From: Petrimonas sp.
GTDB taxonomy: Bacteria; Bacteroidota; Bacteroidia; Bacteroidales; Dysgonomonadaceae
Assembly (NCBI GenBank): GCA_012839475.1
Contig: DUNG01000020.1
Location: forward strand, 1 to 64,000
Direction: 5' to 3'
Length of the DNA stretch: 64,000 bases
In this document: positions 17,557 to 25,431 of the stretch, piece by piece
Layout: each line of letters starts with the position of its first letter
Numbering within the stretch: position 1 is the stretch's first letter
Program-made: the position numbers and the translations under genes
The notes under the pieces: generated by a model
Told to the model about the DNA's origin: nothing
Seen by the model: only the letters and a program-made list of their open reading frames with translations
Database searches by the model: none

Positions 17557-18282
17557 CTACTCCCCCGGCTCTTTGTGCCTTGAAAGCAGAAACGCTACCA
17601 ATGCAACTACTACACCTCCTACGACAGGAATCCATATAGAAGAGGGTTTTCGCTGATGAACAGGATCGGGCATATTATGTACCTCAGGCGTCTTAGGTGT
17701 TTCAGGTACTTCGGGTACTTCAATTGTCTCAGGTGTTTCAGGTACTTCAGGTACTTCGGGTACTTCAGGTACTTCAAGTGTCTCAGGTGTTTCAAGTGTT
17801 CCGAATATCCCCAATGTGTCTGATGCCTTGGACGTTTCAGGCGTACCAGGCATATCCGTTGAAACGGGTGGCTCATTGATAACCACCTCGGTCAACCCGG
17901 GAAAATTGACCCCATCGTTAACCAGCGTTGGCTCGAACAGTGCAAACGGGCTATTCGCCTCCTCTTCAAAGGAAGTCTCCGGGATGAAGTGTAGCGTATG
18001 GCCTGCCTCAGACGTTTGGAGATCAGAAGCAACAATAGCGGCCTCGAAAACCACTTCCACGGACGGGGGCATCAGGTAACGCTCGCCCGTCCCCAGGTCA
18101 ATCAAGATATACTCTGACTGCTTTAGTGCCTGAAAAACACCAAACTCACTGACATCCACCCTGTTGCCCGCAATCAACTCTTGGCGGACAATATCCATAA
18201 ACGCCTCTAATGCGCTGTTCACATTTGTCTCATCCCATCCCAAACGGGCCGATATAGATGCAAGAAGCTCTTTTTGTGTCAT
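17557..18282 (-). CDS. HU-like DNA-binding protein with PEV-repeat linker and C-terminal membrane anchor
   Basis: 241-residue protein with three parts. Residues 1-85 form an HU/IHF-type DNA-binding domain (MTQKELLASISARLGWDETN, then ELIAGNRVDVSEFGVF). Residues about 120-210 are low-complexity, dominated by short Pro-Glu-Val/Thr repeats. Residues about 214-235 are one hydrophobic helix (IWIPVVGGVVVALVAFLL) followed by a short charged tail. The layout suggests a DNA-binding domain held at the inner membrane by a flexible spacer. It sits downstream of rimO on the minus strand. Membrane-tethered HU variants occur in Bacteroidetes; their job (nucleoid organisation, envelope-linked regulation) is not established. 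Confidence 0.8.
   Translation of the reverse strand: MTQKELLASISARLGWDETNVNSALEAFMDIVRQELIAGNRVDVSEFGVFQALKQSEYILIDLGTGERYLMPPSVEVVFEAAIVASDLQTSEAGHTLHFIPETSFEEEANSPFALFEPTLVNDGVNFPGLTEVVINEPPVSTDMPGTPETSKASDTLGIFGTLETPETLEVPEVPEVPEVPETPETIEVPEVPETPKTPEVHNMPDPVHQRKPSSIWIPVVGGVVVALVAFLLSRHKEPGE
17690..17800 (-). repeat. Degenerate 9-bp-period coding repeat (PEV/PET)
   Basis: On the plus strand the sequence cycles through variants of TTCAGGTAC and TTCGGGTAC with a 9-base period, corresponding to repeated Pro-Glu-Val or Glu-Thr-Pro codons on the minus strand. Such tracts change length easily by slippage, and 9-base steps keep frame. Confidence 0.85.
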
Positions 18283-18380
18283 TGCTCCATTATTTTAAAT
18301 ACTGATTTCTTAACCCCATCTCCCTACCCATCGTTCGCCAACATGGACATACAACCCCAACAACACTCACCCCACCACGC

Positions 18381-18402
18381 GAGCCATCAAGTCAAAGGGC
18401 AA
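18381..18402 (-). repeat. Second copy of the rimO 3' end
   Basis: These 22 bp match 18448-18469 (the last codons of rimO) with one mismatch. On the minus strand the extra copy reads VLPFDLMARVVG and stop; rimO itself ends ALPFDLMARPV and stop. The copies are 67 bp apart, in the gap between rimO and the HU-like gene. The open frame upstream of the extra copy runs back to about 18440 without a stop. Confidence 0.7.
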
Positions 18403-18436
18403 AACGCGTTGAACCACCTTTCCATATAGTTCCTTA

Positions 18437-19732
18437 CTAAACAGGCCGAGCCATCAAGTCGAAGGGCAATGCCGAACAGATTTTCACCTCTCTAAAGGAG
18501 CCCACTACGAGGTGCATCTCCTTCTCGATCAGCACCTCCCCATCCACCTCAGGCGAATCGAACTCGGTGCGGCCAATATAGAAGTCAGGCTCTTCACGGT
18601 CTACCATCACTTTCAACGTTTGTCCCACCTTCGCTTCGTTCACCGCGAGCGAGATATCCTCCTGAAGCGCCATCAACCGCTCTAACCTATCCCGCTTAAC
18701 TTCTGCCGGCACATCGTCCAGGTAGTGACGGTCACAGTAGGTACCCTCTTCGTGTGAGTAGGGGAACGTGCCGAGTCGCTCGAAGCGGGTGGTTCGCACG
18801 AAGTCGAACAACTCCAGGAAATCCTCTTCCGTTTCTCCCGGGTGTCCCACCATCATCGTCGTACGCAAGTGAATACCCGGCACCTCCTCCCTGAGCCGTT
18901 GAATCAACTCCAAGGTCTGTTCCTTGGTAATATTTCGCCGCATCTTTTTCAGCACGGGGTCGCTAATATGTTGTAACGCGATATCGAGGTATTTACAGAC
19001 GTTCTCCCGCTCACGCATCACCCGGAGCAGGTCGATCGGGAAGCGTGCCGGGTACGCGTAATGAAGCCGTATCCACTCCACTCCACTGATATCGGATAGG
19101 TGCTCTACCAACTCGGGCAGCCTTATCTCACGGTAACGGTCAAGCCCGTAATAGGTGAGGTCCTGGGCGATTAACTGAAACTCTTTCACCCCCTGGCTCA
19201 CCAAACTGTTGACCTCCGCTACAATCTCTTCCATAGAGCGCGAACGGTGTTTCCCGGTTATCAAGGGGATGGAGCAGTAGGCACAAGTTCGGTCGCACCC
19301 CTCGGATATTTTCACGTACGCGTAATGGGGTGGCGTGGTGAGAAAACGGTCGAACTCCAACTCCTTGCGGTAAGATTTCCCCAGGTCTGTGATTAACCCT
19401 TGCCAATCAAACTTACCGTAGAACCGATCCACTTCGGGAATCTCCTCCGCCAGCTCTTTCCGGTACCGTTCGGAGAGACAACCCATCACGTACAGCTTCT
19501 TGAGTCGGTTCCGTTTTTTTGCTTCGGCAAAATCGAGGATCATGTTGATGGACTCCTCCTTGGCATCACCAATGAAACCACAGGTATTGATCACCGCGAT
19601 CTCACCATCGGGCAATTCAGGATCGTGCGCCACGGTATACCCGTTAGCCACCAGCTGTCGCATCAACAACTCGGAGTCCACCAGGTTCTTGGAACAACCC
19701 ATGGTCACCACGTCTACCCTGTTTCTCCTCAT
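18437..19732 (-). CDS. rimO: Ribosomal protein S12 methylthiotransferase RimO
   Basis: Radical-SAM enzyme that adds a methylthio group to the conserved aspartate of ribosomal protein S12. The N-terminal UPF0004 domain holds one Fe-S cluster (cysteines in TMGCSKN, INTCGFI and VMGCLSER). The radical-SAM motif is CDRTCAYCSIP. The C-terminal TRAM domain covers about the last 65 residues. The ATG at 19732 (MRRNRVDVVTMGCSKN) is chosen over one eight codons upstream because family members begin close to the first cysteine motif. The gap from ftsY upstream is 45 bp, so they are probably one transcript. Its 3' end is partly duplicated downstream. Confidence 0.95.
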   Translation of the reverse strand: MRRNRVDVVTMGCSKNLVDSELLMRQLVANGYTVAHDPELPDGEIAVINTCGFIGDAKEESINMILDFAEAKKRNRLKKLYVMGCLSERYRKELAEEIPEVDRFYGKFDWQGLITDLGKSYRKELEFDRFLTTPPHYAYVKISEGCDRTCAYCSIPLITGKHRSRSMEEIVAEVNSLVSQGVKEFQLIAQDLTYYGLDRYREIRLPELVEHLSDISGVEWIRLHYAYPARFPIDLLRVMRERENVCKYLDIALQHISDPVLKKMRRNITKEQTLELIQRLREEVPGIHLRTTMMVGHPGETEEDFLELFDFVRTTRFERLGTFPYSHEEGTYCDRHYLDDVPAEVKRDRLERLMALQEDISLAVNEAKVGQTLKVMVDREEPDFYIGRTEFDSPEVDGEVLIEKEMHLVVGSFREVKICSALPFDLMARPV

Positions 19733-19777
19733 GATTGATCCTAATTCCTCGTACAACGCGAGAAAACGCCTCGGCTA

Positions 19778-20731
19778 TCAATCCCCAAATAGCGAATCGA
19801 CGAATTCACGCCGACGGAATACCTGAAGGTCTTCTACCCCTTCGCCCAACCCGATGTACTTAACGGGTATCTTGAACTGATCCGAGATACCAAGGACCAC
19901 ACCCCCCTTTGCGGTTCCATCAAGCTTGGTGATGGCGAGGGCATTTACTTCGGTAGCGGCGGTGAAATGCTTGGCCTGCTCGAACGCATTTTGCCCGGTC
20001 GACCCATCCAACACGAGCAACACCTCATGGGGGGCTCCCGGGACGATTCTTCCCATAACGTTCTTGATCTTGGTGAGCTCATTCATCAGGTTGACCTTGT
20101 TATGTAGCCGGCCTGCAGTATCGATGATTACCACATCAGCACCGTTGGCCTTACCGGAGCTAACCGCGTCAAAGGCCACCGAGGCCGGGTCAGAGCCCAT
20201 CTGCTGCTTGATCACGGGAACCCCTACCCGCTCACCCCATATATCGAGTTGTTCCACCGCGGCGGCCCGGAAGGTATCGGCCGCCCCTAGGTAGACAGAT
20301 AAACCGTTCTGCTTGTACTGGTAGGCCAGTTTACCAATGGTGGTGGTCTTTCCAACACCGTTCACCCCCACCACCATGATCACGTAGGGTCTCTCCCCAT
20401 CCGGTATCGAGAAACCCGAGAGATCACCAGTATGATTCTCGGTAAGCAGCTGGGCTATCTCATCCCGCAGGATACTCGTCAACTCATCGGTACCCACGTA
20501 CTTATCGCGTGCCACACGTGCCTCGATCCGCTCGATAATGCGGAGGGTGGTATCTACGCCTACATCCGATGTGACCAGTACCTCCTCCAGGTCGTCAAGC
20601 ACGCTGTCATCAACCTTCGACTTCCCGGCAACCGCCCGAGTCAACTTCGAAAAGAAGCTCTCCTTAGTTTTCTCGAGCCCCTTATCAAGCGTCTCCTTTT
20701 TCCCTCTTGAAAATTTATTAAATAAGCCCAT
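19778..20731 (-). CDS. ftsY: Signal recognition particle receptor FtsY
   Basis: GTPase receptor that docks ribosome-SRP complexes at the inner membrane for co-translational insertion. The 317-residue product has an N domain (about 1-100), then the G domain with GVNGVGKTTTIGKLA (P loop), DTAGRLH and TKLDGTAKGG. The long acidic A domain of E. coli FtsY is absent, as is usual in Bacteroidetes. It follows the rpmB-rpmG-DUF4295 cluster, with a strong terminator between, and precedes rimO by 45 bp. Confidence 0.96.
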   Translation of the reverse strand: MGLFNKFSRGKKETLDKGLEKTKESFFSKLTRAVAGKSKVDDSVLDDLEEVLVTSDVGVDTTLRIIERIEARVARDKYVGTDELTSILRDEIAQLLTENHTGDLSGFSIPDGERPYVIMVVGVNGVGKTTTIGKLAYQYKQNGLSVYLGAADTFRAAAVEQLDIWGERVGVPVIKQQMGSDPASVAFDAVSSGKANGADVVIIDTAGRLHNKVNLMNELTKIKNVMGRIVPGAPHEVLLVLDGSTGQNAFEQAKHFTAATEVNALAITKLDGTAKGGVVLGISDQFKIPVKYIGLGEGVEDLQVFRRREFVDSLFGD

Positions 20732-20890
20732 AAGCTCTCTGTTATATCAGATAATCATGCGGCACCACGTTTACACTACCTAAACAATTACCGTAAACAA
20801 ATGCGCCACCAACACAACAAAATAGCAATTGGCATAGAGACCAATCTTGCAGCACAACACCCACAAAACTACTAAATAGTAAAAACAAAA

Positions 20891-20918
20891 ACTTCCCCGC
20901 GCTTTCACGCGGGGAAGT
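20891..20918 (-). terminator. Rho-independent terminator after DUF4295 gene
   Basis: An 11-bp perfect stem (20891-20901 with 20908-20918, ACTTCCCCGCG) closes a 6-base loop and is flanked by A-rich and T-rich runs on both sides, so it can act in either direction. It sits 25 bp past the stop of the ribosomal-protein cluster on the minus strand. Confidence 0.9.
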
Positions 20919-20942
20919 TTTTACATATATTTAACTTATTCC

Positions 20943-21104
20943 TTACTTTTTGAAATAGCCCTCGACCTGCTCGTTTAGAACCATCTCCTCTTTAAAACTG
21001 TATGCACCAGTTTTGGGGGACTTCACCATTCTAATCACTTTCGTGTGACTACGTCCCGTGGTTGTATTTCTATCACGGAATCCCGCGACCGCTTTTTTTG
21101 CCAT
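20943..21104 (-). CDS. DUF4295 small basic protein
   Basis: 53-residue basic protein, MAKKAVAGFRDRNTTTGRSH at the start and EGYFKK at the end. It contains the family core KVIRMVKSPKTGAYSFKEE. DUF4295 genes are found in Bacteroidetes next to rpmG and rpmB, as here (15-bp gap to rpmG), so a ribosome-associated role is likely though not shown by sequence alone. A purine-rich ribosome-binding region (GGAGGATA on the minus strand) precedes the ATG by a few bases. It is the last gene before a strong terminator. Confidence 0.9.
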   Translation of the reverse strand: MAKKAVAGFRDRNTTTGRSHTKVIRMVKSPKTGAYSFKEEMVLNEQVEGYFKK

Positions 21105-21119
21105 AACGTATCCTCCTTT

Positions 21120-21308
21120 TTACCTGATTTCCTTGTGAATCGTCATCCTCTTGAGAATGGGGTTATACTTCTTTAACTCCATCCTACCGGGAGTATTCTT
21201 TCTATTCTTCATGGTGACGTACCTCGAAGTGCCGGGCATGCCGCTCTCCTTATGTTCGGTACACTCGAGAATCACCTGCACGCGATTTCCTTTTAATTTC
21301 TTTGACAT
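21120..21308 (-). CDS. rpmG: 50S ribosomal protein bL33
   Basis: 62-residue large-subunit protein, with the typical [12 protein letters not shown] start and [20 protein letters not shown] core followed by [12 protein letters not shown]. It has one cysteine rather than the two CxxC pairs of zinc-binding L33, so this is the zinc-free form. The gene lies between rpmB and DUF4295 with gaps of 15-20 bp, forming one operon. Confidence 0.95.
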   Translation of the reverse strand: MSKKLKGNRVQVILECTEHKESGMPGTSRYVTMKNRKNTPGRMELKKYNPILKRMTIHKEIR

Positions 21309-21328
21309 TGGTTCTTCCTCCTATTTAT

Positions 21329-21568
21329 TCAAGCGTTTAAATACCCCTTCGCGGCAGCTTTCTTCAAGGCCGCATCTAACCCGATCTTATTGATAGTACG
21401 CAGTCCGGAAGCCGATACCCTCAAGCTTATCCAGCAATCCTCTTCTACCCAATAAAACTTCTTCTTAAACAGGTTCACGTTGAATCTACGTTTCGTTTTC
21501 CTATTGGAGTGCGAGACGTGGTTTCCGACCCCTGCCCTTTTACCGGTTATTTGACAAATCTTAGCCAT
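21329..21568 (-). CDS. rpmB: 50S ribosomal protein bL28
   Basis: 79-residue large-subunit protein beginning [20 protein letters not shown], followed by [19 protein letters not shown] and the conserved [15 protein letters not shown]. It is the first gene of the rpmB-rpmG-DUF4295 operon on the minus strand. The roughly 245 bp upstream, to the DUF4468-like gene, must hold its promoter, but I see no convincing TAnnTTTG box. Confidence 0.95.
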   Translation of the reverse strand: MAKICQITGKRAGVGNHVSHSNRKTKRRFNVNLFKKKFYWVEEDCWISLRVSASGLRTINKIGLDAALKKAAAKGYLNA

Positions 21569-21813
21569 TGCTATGCTTGTAATGTGTTGTTAGTACTCTC
21601 TTTCGTGACTGACTGTCGAACGTGAAAACTGCTATTACTCTCACAAAACATCCACCACTTTCGTTAAAAGAACGGTTGTTTTTTCGACAAATCAGAGCGC
21701 GAAATTAAGCATATAATTTCAATTCGCCAAAGATTTCAACCTATTTTTTTGTTCCGCAGATTTAATGTAAGTTCAAATAACCAACGCGATGAGCAATTCG
21801 ATATGAAGAACAG

Positions 21814-22371
21814 TTACAGCGACGACAACTCCACGTGCAACCCGTTAAAGTAATTGAGCGTAGCTTGCCGGACATGGGTTCGAAGCTCCTTATCTCCATT
21901 AGCACCGTTAATCGCCTGATCGGTAATGACCTGTTCGGCACCGTACGTTTTCGGGATGGCGGAACCACTACCCAGCGCTTCGCCTTGAAAAGAGATATCC
22001 CTTACAACCAGCATGGTGCCGGCATTAGCAACCGAAATATCAAGGCGGTAACGCAAGGTCACCGTAGCGCTTGTAGCGGGCAGGGACAAGTTTACACCGG
22101 CGCTGATCGTTACCGAACGTGCCTTATCGTCGAACCGTATAGCCGACAACAAAGGATTCCCTTGAAACCTCTCCCTGCCCCACTTCTGCAGCTTCACGTA
22201 TTGTTGCGGAGCATCCACCCCATCAGCATTTGGAATGAATTGTTGAAAAACCACCTTCCCGTTCACAACGGGTACAGAACCGAAAGCGGCATCAGTCTGC
22301 CCGTTCAGGTTGGTGAACCCAAACGTGGTTAATAATAACAGCACTAGAATTATTCTCTCTATTATTTTCAT
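21814..22371 (-). CDS. Exported DUF4468-like protein
   Basis: 185-residue protein with a signal peptide (MKIIERIILVLLLLTTFGFT). A mature domain begins near VVNGKVVFQQFIPNADG and has a regular pattern of beta strands ending TLNYFNGLHVELSSL. The pattern (VVF at the start, an RxRYRLDISV-type central strand, and a C-terminal helix) resembles DUF4468, a Bacteroidetes domain with a TBP-like fold and unknown role. Likely periplasmic. It is divergent from the TPR gene and not clearly part of an operon. Confidence 0.6.
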   Translation of the reverse strand: MKIIERIILVLLLLTTFGFTNLNGQTDAAFGSVPVVNGKVVFQQFIPNADGVDAPQQYVKLQKWGRERFQGNPLLSAIRFDDKARSVTISAGVNLSLPATSATVTLRYRLDISVANAGTMLVVRDISFQGEALGSGSAIPKTYGAEQVITDQAINGANGDKELRTHVRQATLNYFNGLHVELSSL

Positions 22372-22517
22372 ATGATCATTTTATTATTATGCTTCAGTTT
22401 TGTTTCTCAACTTTCATTATCATCCCCTTTGACTGCAAACACGCGAAAAGGATTAATGTTCAAAAGTGGCTTTTGAAAAAACAACCGTTTAAATTTTATT
22501 TATCCCTTAAAATCCAT

Positions 22518-22525
22518 TACTTTTG
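22518..22525 (+). promoter_or_regulatory. Bacteroidetes -7 element (TACTTTTG) for the TPR-ribH unit
   Basis: TACTTTTG matches TAnnTTTG exactly and is followed by the common GCATC context. It is 84 bp before the TPR gene's ATG. The -33 region is T-rich but lacks a perfect TTTG at 19-21 bp. Confidence 0.6.
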
Positions 22526-22608
22526 CATCGCGAAAAAAACAACACGCATATTCATCAATCGCGAAACGATTTTCGCAACGTGAATTATACAACTTACATT
22601 TTACACCT

Positions 22609-23316
22609 ATGTCTGCTAAAAAAAGAAAAGAGACACGTGCCGAGAAAGGGTTCGAAAACATAGAAGAGGCGCTAACCAGCACGGAACAGTTTTTAGACAA
22701 GAACCAACGTTCTATCGTGATCGGGTTAATCATCGTTATCCTTCTCGTGGGAGCCTACTTAGCCTATCACTACCTGATCAAGCTGCCTCGTAGCGAGGAT
22801 GCACAAACCGCGCTTTTCAAGGGTGAACGGTACTTCCAGCAAGGTGAGGACTCACTCGCACTGTTCGGTAACGGGAACGACTACATCGGTTTTGAATCCA
22901 TCGCCACTGAATACAAAGGCACCAAAACGGCCAACTTGGCCCACGCGTACGCCGGCATCTCCTACAGTCGGTTGGGAGACAACGCGATGGCACTGGAACA
23001 CCTGAACAAGTTCAAGGGAAAAGACCTGTTGCTAACTCCGGCCGTTACCGGTGCAATTGGCGACATCTACATGAACATGGGAGAGACCGATAAGGCGGTG
23101 AGCCAATTCCTGAAAGCAGCCAAAGATGCCGATAACGAAATGCTCAGCCCCATCTATTACAAAAAAGCGGGCGTGGCATATCTAAGCGTAGCCAATTACG
23201 ACAAGGCGATTGAAACATTTGAGTTGATAAAGGAAAACTACCTTAACTCTATTGAGGCGCAAGAGGCAGATAAGTTCATCATGCAAGCGAAACTGTTGAA
23301 AGGAGAAAGCAAGTAA
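22609..23316 (+). CDS. TPR-repeat inner-membrane protein
   Basis: 235-residue protein with a charged N-terminal cytoplasmic segment, one membrane helix (about 44-66, [22 protein letters not shown]) and a periplasmic solenoid of about four tetratricopeptide repeats ([22 protein letters not shown], then [19 protein letters not shown], then [21 protein letters not shown]). The topology resembles YfgM/BamD-type scaffolds that hold partners at the envelope. The gene ends 2 bp before ribH, so they share a transcript; this pairing recurs in Bacteroidales, but no functional link to riboflavin synthesis is evident. Confidence 0.8.
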   Translation: MSAKKRKETRAEKGFENIEEALTSTEQFLDKNQRSIVIGLIIVILLVGAYLAYHYLIKLPRSEDAQTALFKGERYFQQGEDSLALFGNGNDYIGFESIATEYKGTKTANLAHAYAGISYSRLGDNAMALEHLNKFKGKDLLLTPAVTGAIGDIYMNMGETDKAVSQFLKAAKDADNEMLSPIYYKKAGVAYLSVANYDKAIETFELIKENYLNSIEAQEADKFIMQAKLLKGESK

Positions 23317-23318
23317 CC

Positions 23319-23810
23319 ATGGCAACCGAATGGAAGAACCTCTCCACCTACGATTCCGCTTCCGTTCCCTCAGGCCAAGGAAAGCGGGTAGGTATCGTGG
23401 TTTCCAAATGGAACTCGGCCGTAACGGACAGGTTACTTCAAGGTGCCTGCGATACCCTCCTAAAGTTCGGCGTGAAAGAGGAGAACCTCCATATCGAGCA
23501 TGTGCCGGGAAGTTTTGAACTAACGTACGGTGCGAAGGTGCTCATCGAACATACGAACGTGGATGCCGTTATTGTCCTGGGATGCGTTATCCAAGGTGAA
23601 ACCCCACATTTTACCTTCGTGTGCGATAGCGTGACACAAGGTGTCACCCAGCTGAACCTCACGAGCGAAGTACCGGTTATCTTCGGGTTACTCACCACCA
23701 ACACGCTTGAACAAGCCAAAGCACGCGCAGGAGGACGCCACGGGAATAAGGGGGACGAAGCAGCCATCACCGCGTTAAAAATGATCGCCATCCGTTCAAA
23801 ATATCAATAA
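23319..23810 (+). CDS. ribH: 6,7-dimethyl-8-ribityllumazine synthase
   Basis: Penultimate enzyme of riboflavin synthesis; it condenses 5-amino-6-ribitylaminouracil with 3,4-dihydroxy-2-butanone 4-phosphate. The 163-residue product shows [17 protein letters not shown] (substrate loop), HVPGSFEL and [14 protein letters not shown]. The catalytic histidine follows in this region. C-terminal [15 protein letters not shown] is typical of the family. Translated directly after the TPR gene. The stop is followed at once by the promoter of the tRNA pair. Confidence 0.96.
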   Translation: MATEWKNLSTYDSASVPSGQGKRVGIVVSKWNSAVTDRLLQGACDTLLKFGVKEENLHIEHVPGSFELTYGAKVLIEHTNVDAVIVLGCVIQGETPHFTFVCDSVTQGVTQLNLTSEVPVIFGLLTTNTLEQAKARAGGRHGNKGDEAAITALKMIAIRSKYQ

Positions 23811-23817
23811 TTTATCG

Positions 23818-23825
23818 TACCTTTG
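23818..23825 (+). promoter_or_regulatory. Bacteroidetes -7 element (TACCTTTG) for the tRNA pair
   Basis: TACCTTTG matches TAnnTTTG and lies 15 bp upstream of the first tRNA nucleotide, the distance expected when transcription starts shortly before the mature tRNA. Confidence 0.65.
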
Positions 23826-23840
23826 TGGTGCTAAAACGTA

Positions 23841-23922
23841 GGGCAGTTACCAAAGTGGACAAATGGGGCTGACTGTAACTCAGCTGGCTACGCCTTCGGT
23901 GGTTCGAATCCATCACTGCCCA
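23841..23922 (+). tRNA. tRNA-Tyr (anticodon GTA)
   Basis: 82-nt type II tRNA. The acceptor stem GGGCAGT pairs with ACTGCCC. The anticodon loop CTGTAAC carries GTA at 23875-23877. A long variable arm is present (tyrosine is class II in bacteria), and the T loop reads TTCGAAT. The discriminator is A. The CCA end is not encoded. Confidence 0.95.
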
Positions 23923-23927
23923 CCTAC

Positions 23928-24000
23928 GCGGAAGTAGCTCAGTTGATAGAGCATTAGCCTTCCAAGCTAAGGGTCGCGGGTTTGAGTCCCGTCTTCCGCT
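23928..24000 (+). tRNA. tRNA-Gly (anticodon TCC)
   Basis: 73-nt tRNA with acceptor stem GCGGAAG pairing with CTTCCGC. The D arm is GCTCAGTTGATAGAGC. The anticodon loop CTTCCAA has TCC at 23961-23963, and the T loop is TTTGAGT. The discriminator is T. It begins 6 bases after tRNA-Tyr, so both come from one transcript. Confidence 0.96.
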
Positions 24001-24054
24001 CACGAGAGGAGGCCGTTTCACCTTGAAATCATCGGGAGCCTCCCTTACTGCCAC

Positions 24055-25431
24055 GTGGATACTAACCAGATACAGATACAACCGCCAACCGTCCGGGACC
24101 TTACCCGTGGGAGCATCTTCCGGCAATTGATTTCCCTGGCCTTTCCGCTAATGGCTATCGGCTTCATCCAGATGGCCTACAACCTGGTCAACATCCTGTG
24201 GATCGGACGCCTCGGAAGCGAATCAGTCGCCGCGATAGGCTCCGTTGGCATGTTGATGTGGATGATGAACTCGATGGGGCTTGTATCCAAAGTGGGTGCC
24301 GAGATATCCATCGGTCAGTCGATTGGCGCGAGCCGCCTTGACAGGGCATCAGTCTACGCGTCCCACACTACCATGATAGCCCTTCTGCTGGGTCTCCTTT
24401 TTGGTGCCTACTTCTTTCTCTTCCCACGCCCATACGTCTCCTTTTACCAGTTGGAGAGTGCCATTGCCGCCGATGCCGAGGACTACCTACGCATCATCTC
24501 ACTGGGAATACCCCTTATGTTCTTAGTTCTCAATTTTTCAGGCATTTACATAGGTTCCGGACGGAGTAGCCTCCCCTTCTATTTTAACGCAACGGGCCTG
24601 GCCCTGAATATCCTGCTCGACCCCCTATTCATCTTCGGGTTAGGAGTCGTACCGGCTATGGGGATTCGCGGTGCAGCGCTGGCTACCGTCCTTTCCCAGG
24701 CCGTGGTGCTGCTCCTGTTCGTTCGCCACCTTAGGGGACCAAACGGTGCGCTTGGGGGGGTTCGATTCATTACCCGCCCCCGCAAGCGTTACACGCTAGA
24801 GGTTCTCAAACTGGGAGTACCAGTGGCCGCGATGAACGTCTACTTCGCGTTCATCAACATGCACTTGGCCCGAACCGCATCGCTCTACGGCGGGCACTTG
24901 GGCATAACCAGCCAAACTACCGGGGGACATATCGAGGGGATTACCTGGAATACCTCCACCGGGTTCTCCACCACGTTAGGAAGCTTCTCGGCGCAAAACA
25001 ACGCCGCGGGGAAGATGGATCGAAGCCGCCGTGCTTTCCATTACACGCTGCTTTTAATGGGGGCGGTGGGGATAGCGGCTACACTTGCTTTCATCTTCTA
25101 CGGCAGTGAGATATTCTCCCTCTTCGTACCGGAGAGAGCTGCCTACGAAGCCGGCGGGGAGTACCTGCTGATCATCGGTCTCTCTCAAGTTTTCATGATG
25201 TTAGAGCTGACCACGCAGGGCATGTTCAACGGCTTGGGCAAAACCACCCCACCCGCCATTATCAGCATCCTGTTCAACACGCTCCGCATCCCGTTGGCCC
25301 TGGTGCTGGGTGCACGAATCGGCGTGACCGGCGTCTGGTGGGCCATCTCCATCACGACCATCTTCAAGGGAATCATCTCGTTCACCTGGTACCTACTGCT
25401 CCAAAAACAGTTAAGGCTACAAATCCCGTAA
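24055..25431 (+). CDS. MATE-family multidrug/cation exporter
   Basis: 458-residue inner-membrane protein with about 12 helices in two homologous halves (first at about 25-230, second at about 250-450), typical of MATE exporters that use Na+ or H+ gradients to expel organic cations or metabolites. Signatures include FPLMAIGFIQMAYNLVNILW and GSGRSSLPFYFNATGLALNI, and in the second half TTQGMFNGLGKT. The only reasonable start is the GTG at 24055, 54 bp after tRNA-Gly. Its last 15 bp overlap the 3' end of the convergent alanine dehydrogenase gene. The substrate cannot be inferred. Confidence 0.9.
   Translation: MDTNQIQIQPPTVRDLTRGSIFRQLISLAFPLMAIGFIQMAYNLVNILWIGRLGSESVAAIGSVGMLMWMMNSMGLVSKVGAEISIGQSIGASRLDRASVYASHTTMIALLLGLLFGAYFFLFPRPYVSFYQLESAIAADAEDYLRIISLGIPLMFLVLNFSGIYIGSGRSSLPFYFNATGLALNILLDPLFIFGLGVVPAMGIRGAALATVLSQAVVLLLFVRHLRGPNGALGGVRFITRPRKRYTLEVLKLGVPVAAMNVYFAFINMHLARTASLYGGHLGITSQTTGGHIEGITWNTSTGFSTTLGSFSAQNNAAGKMDRSRRAFHYTLLLMGAVGIAATLAFIFYGSEIFSLFVPERAAYEAGGEYLLIIGLSQVFMMLELTTQGMFNGLGKTTPPAIISILFNTLRIPLALVLGARIGVTGVWWAISITTIFKGIISFTWYLLLQKQLRLQIP

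Noticed and set aside
17690-17800. Regular short repeats considered as a CRISPR or VNTR locus
   Set aside because: Period is 9 bp, there are no unique spacers and no cas genes, and the repeat is explained as PEV codons in the HU-like protein.
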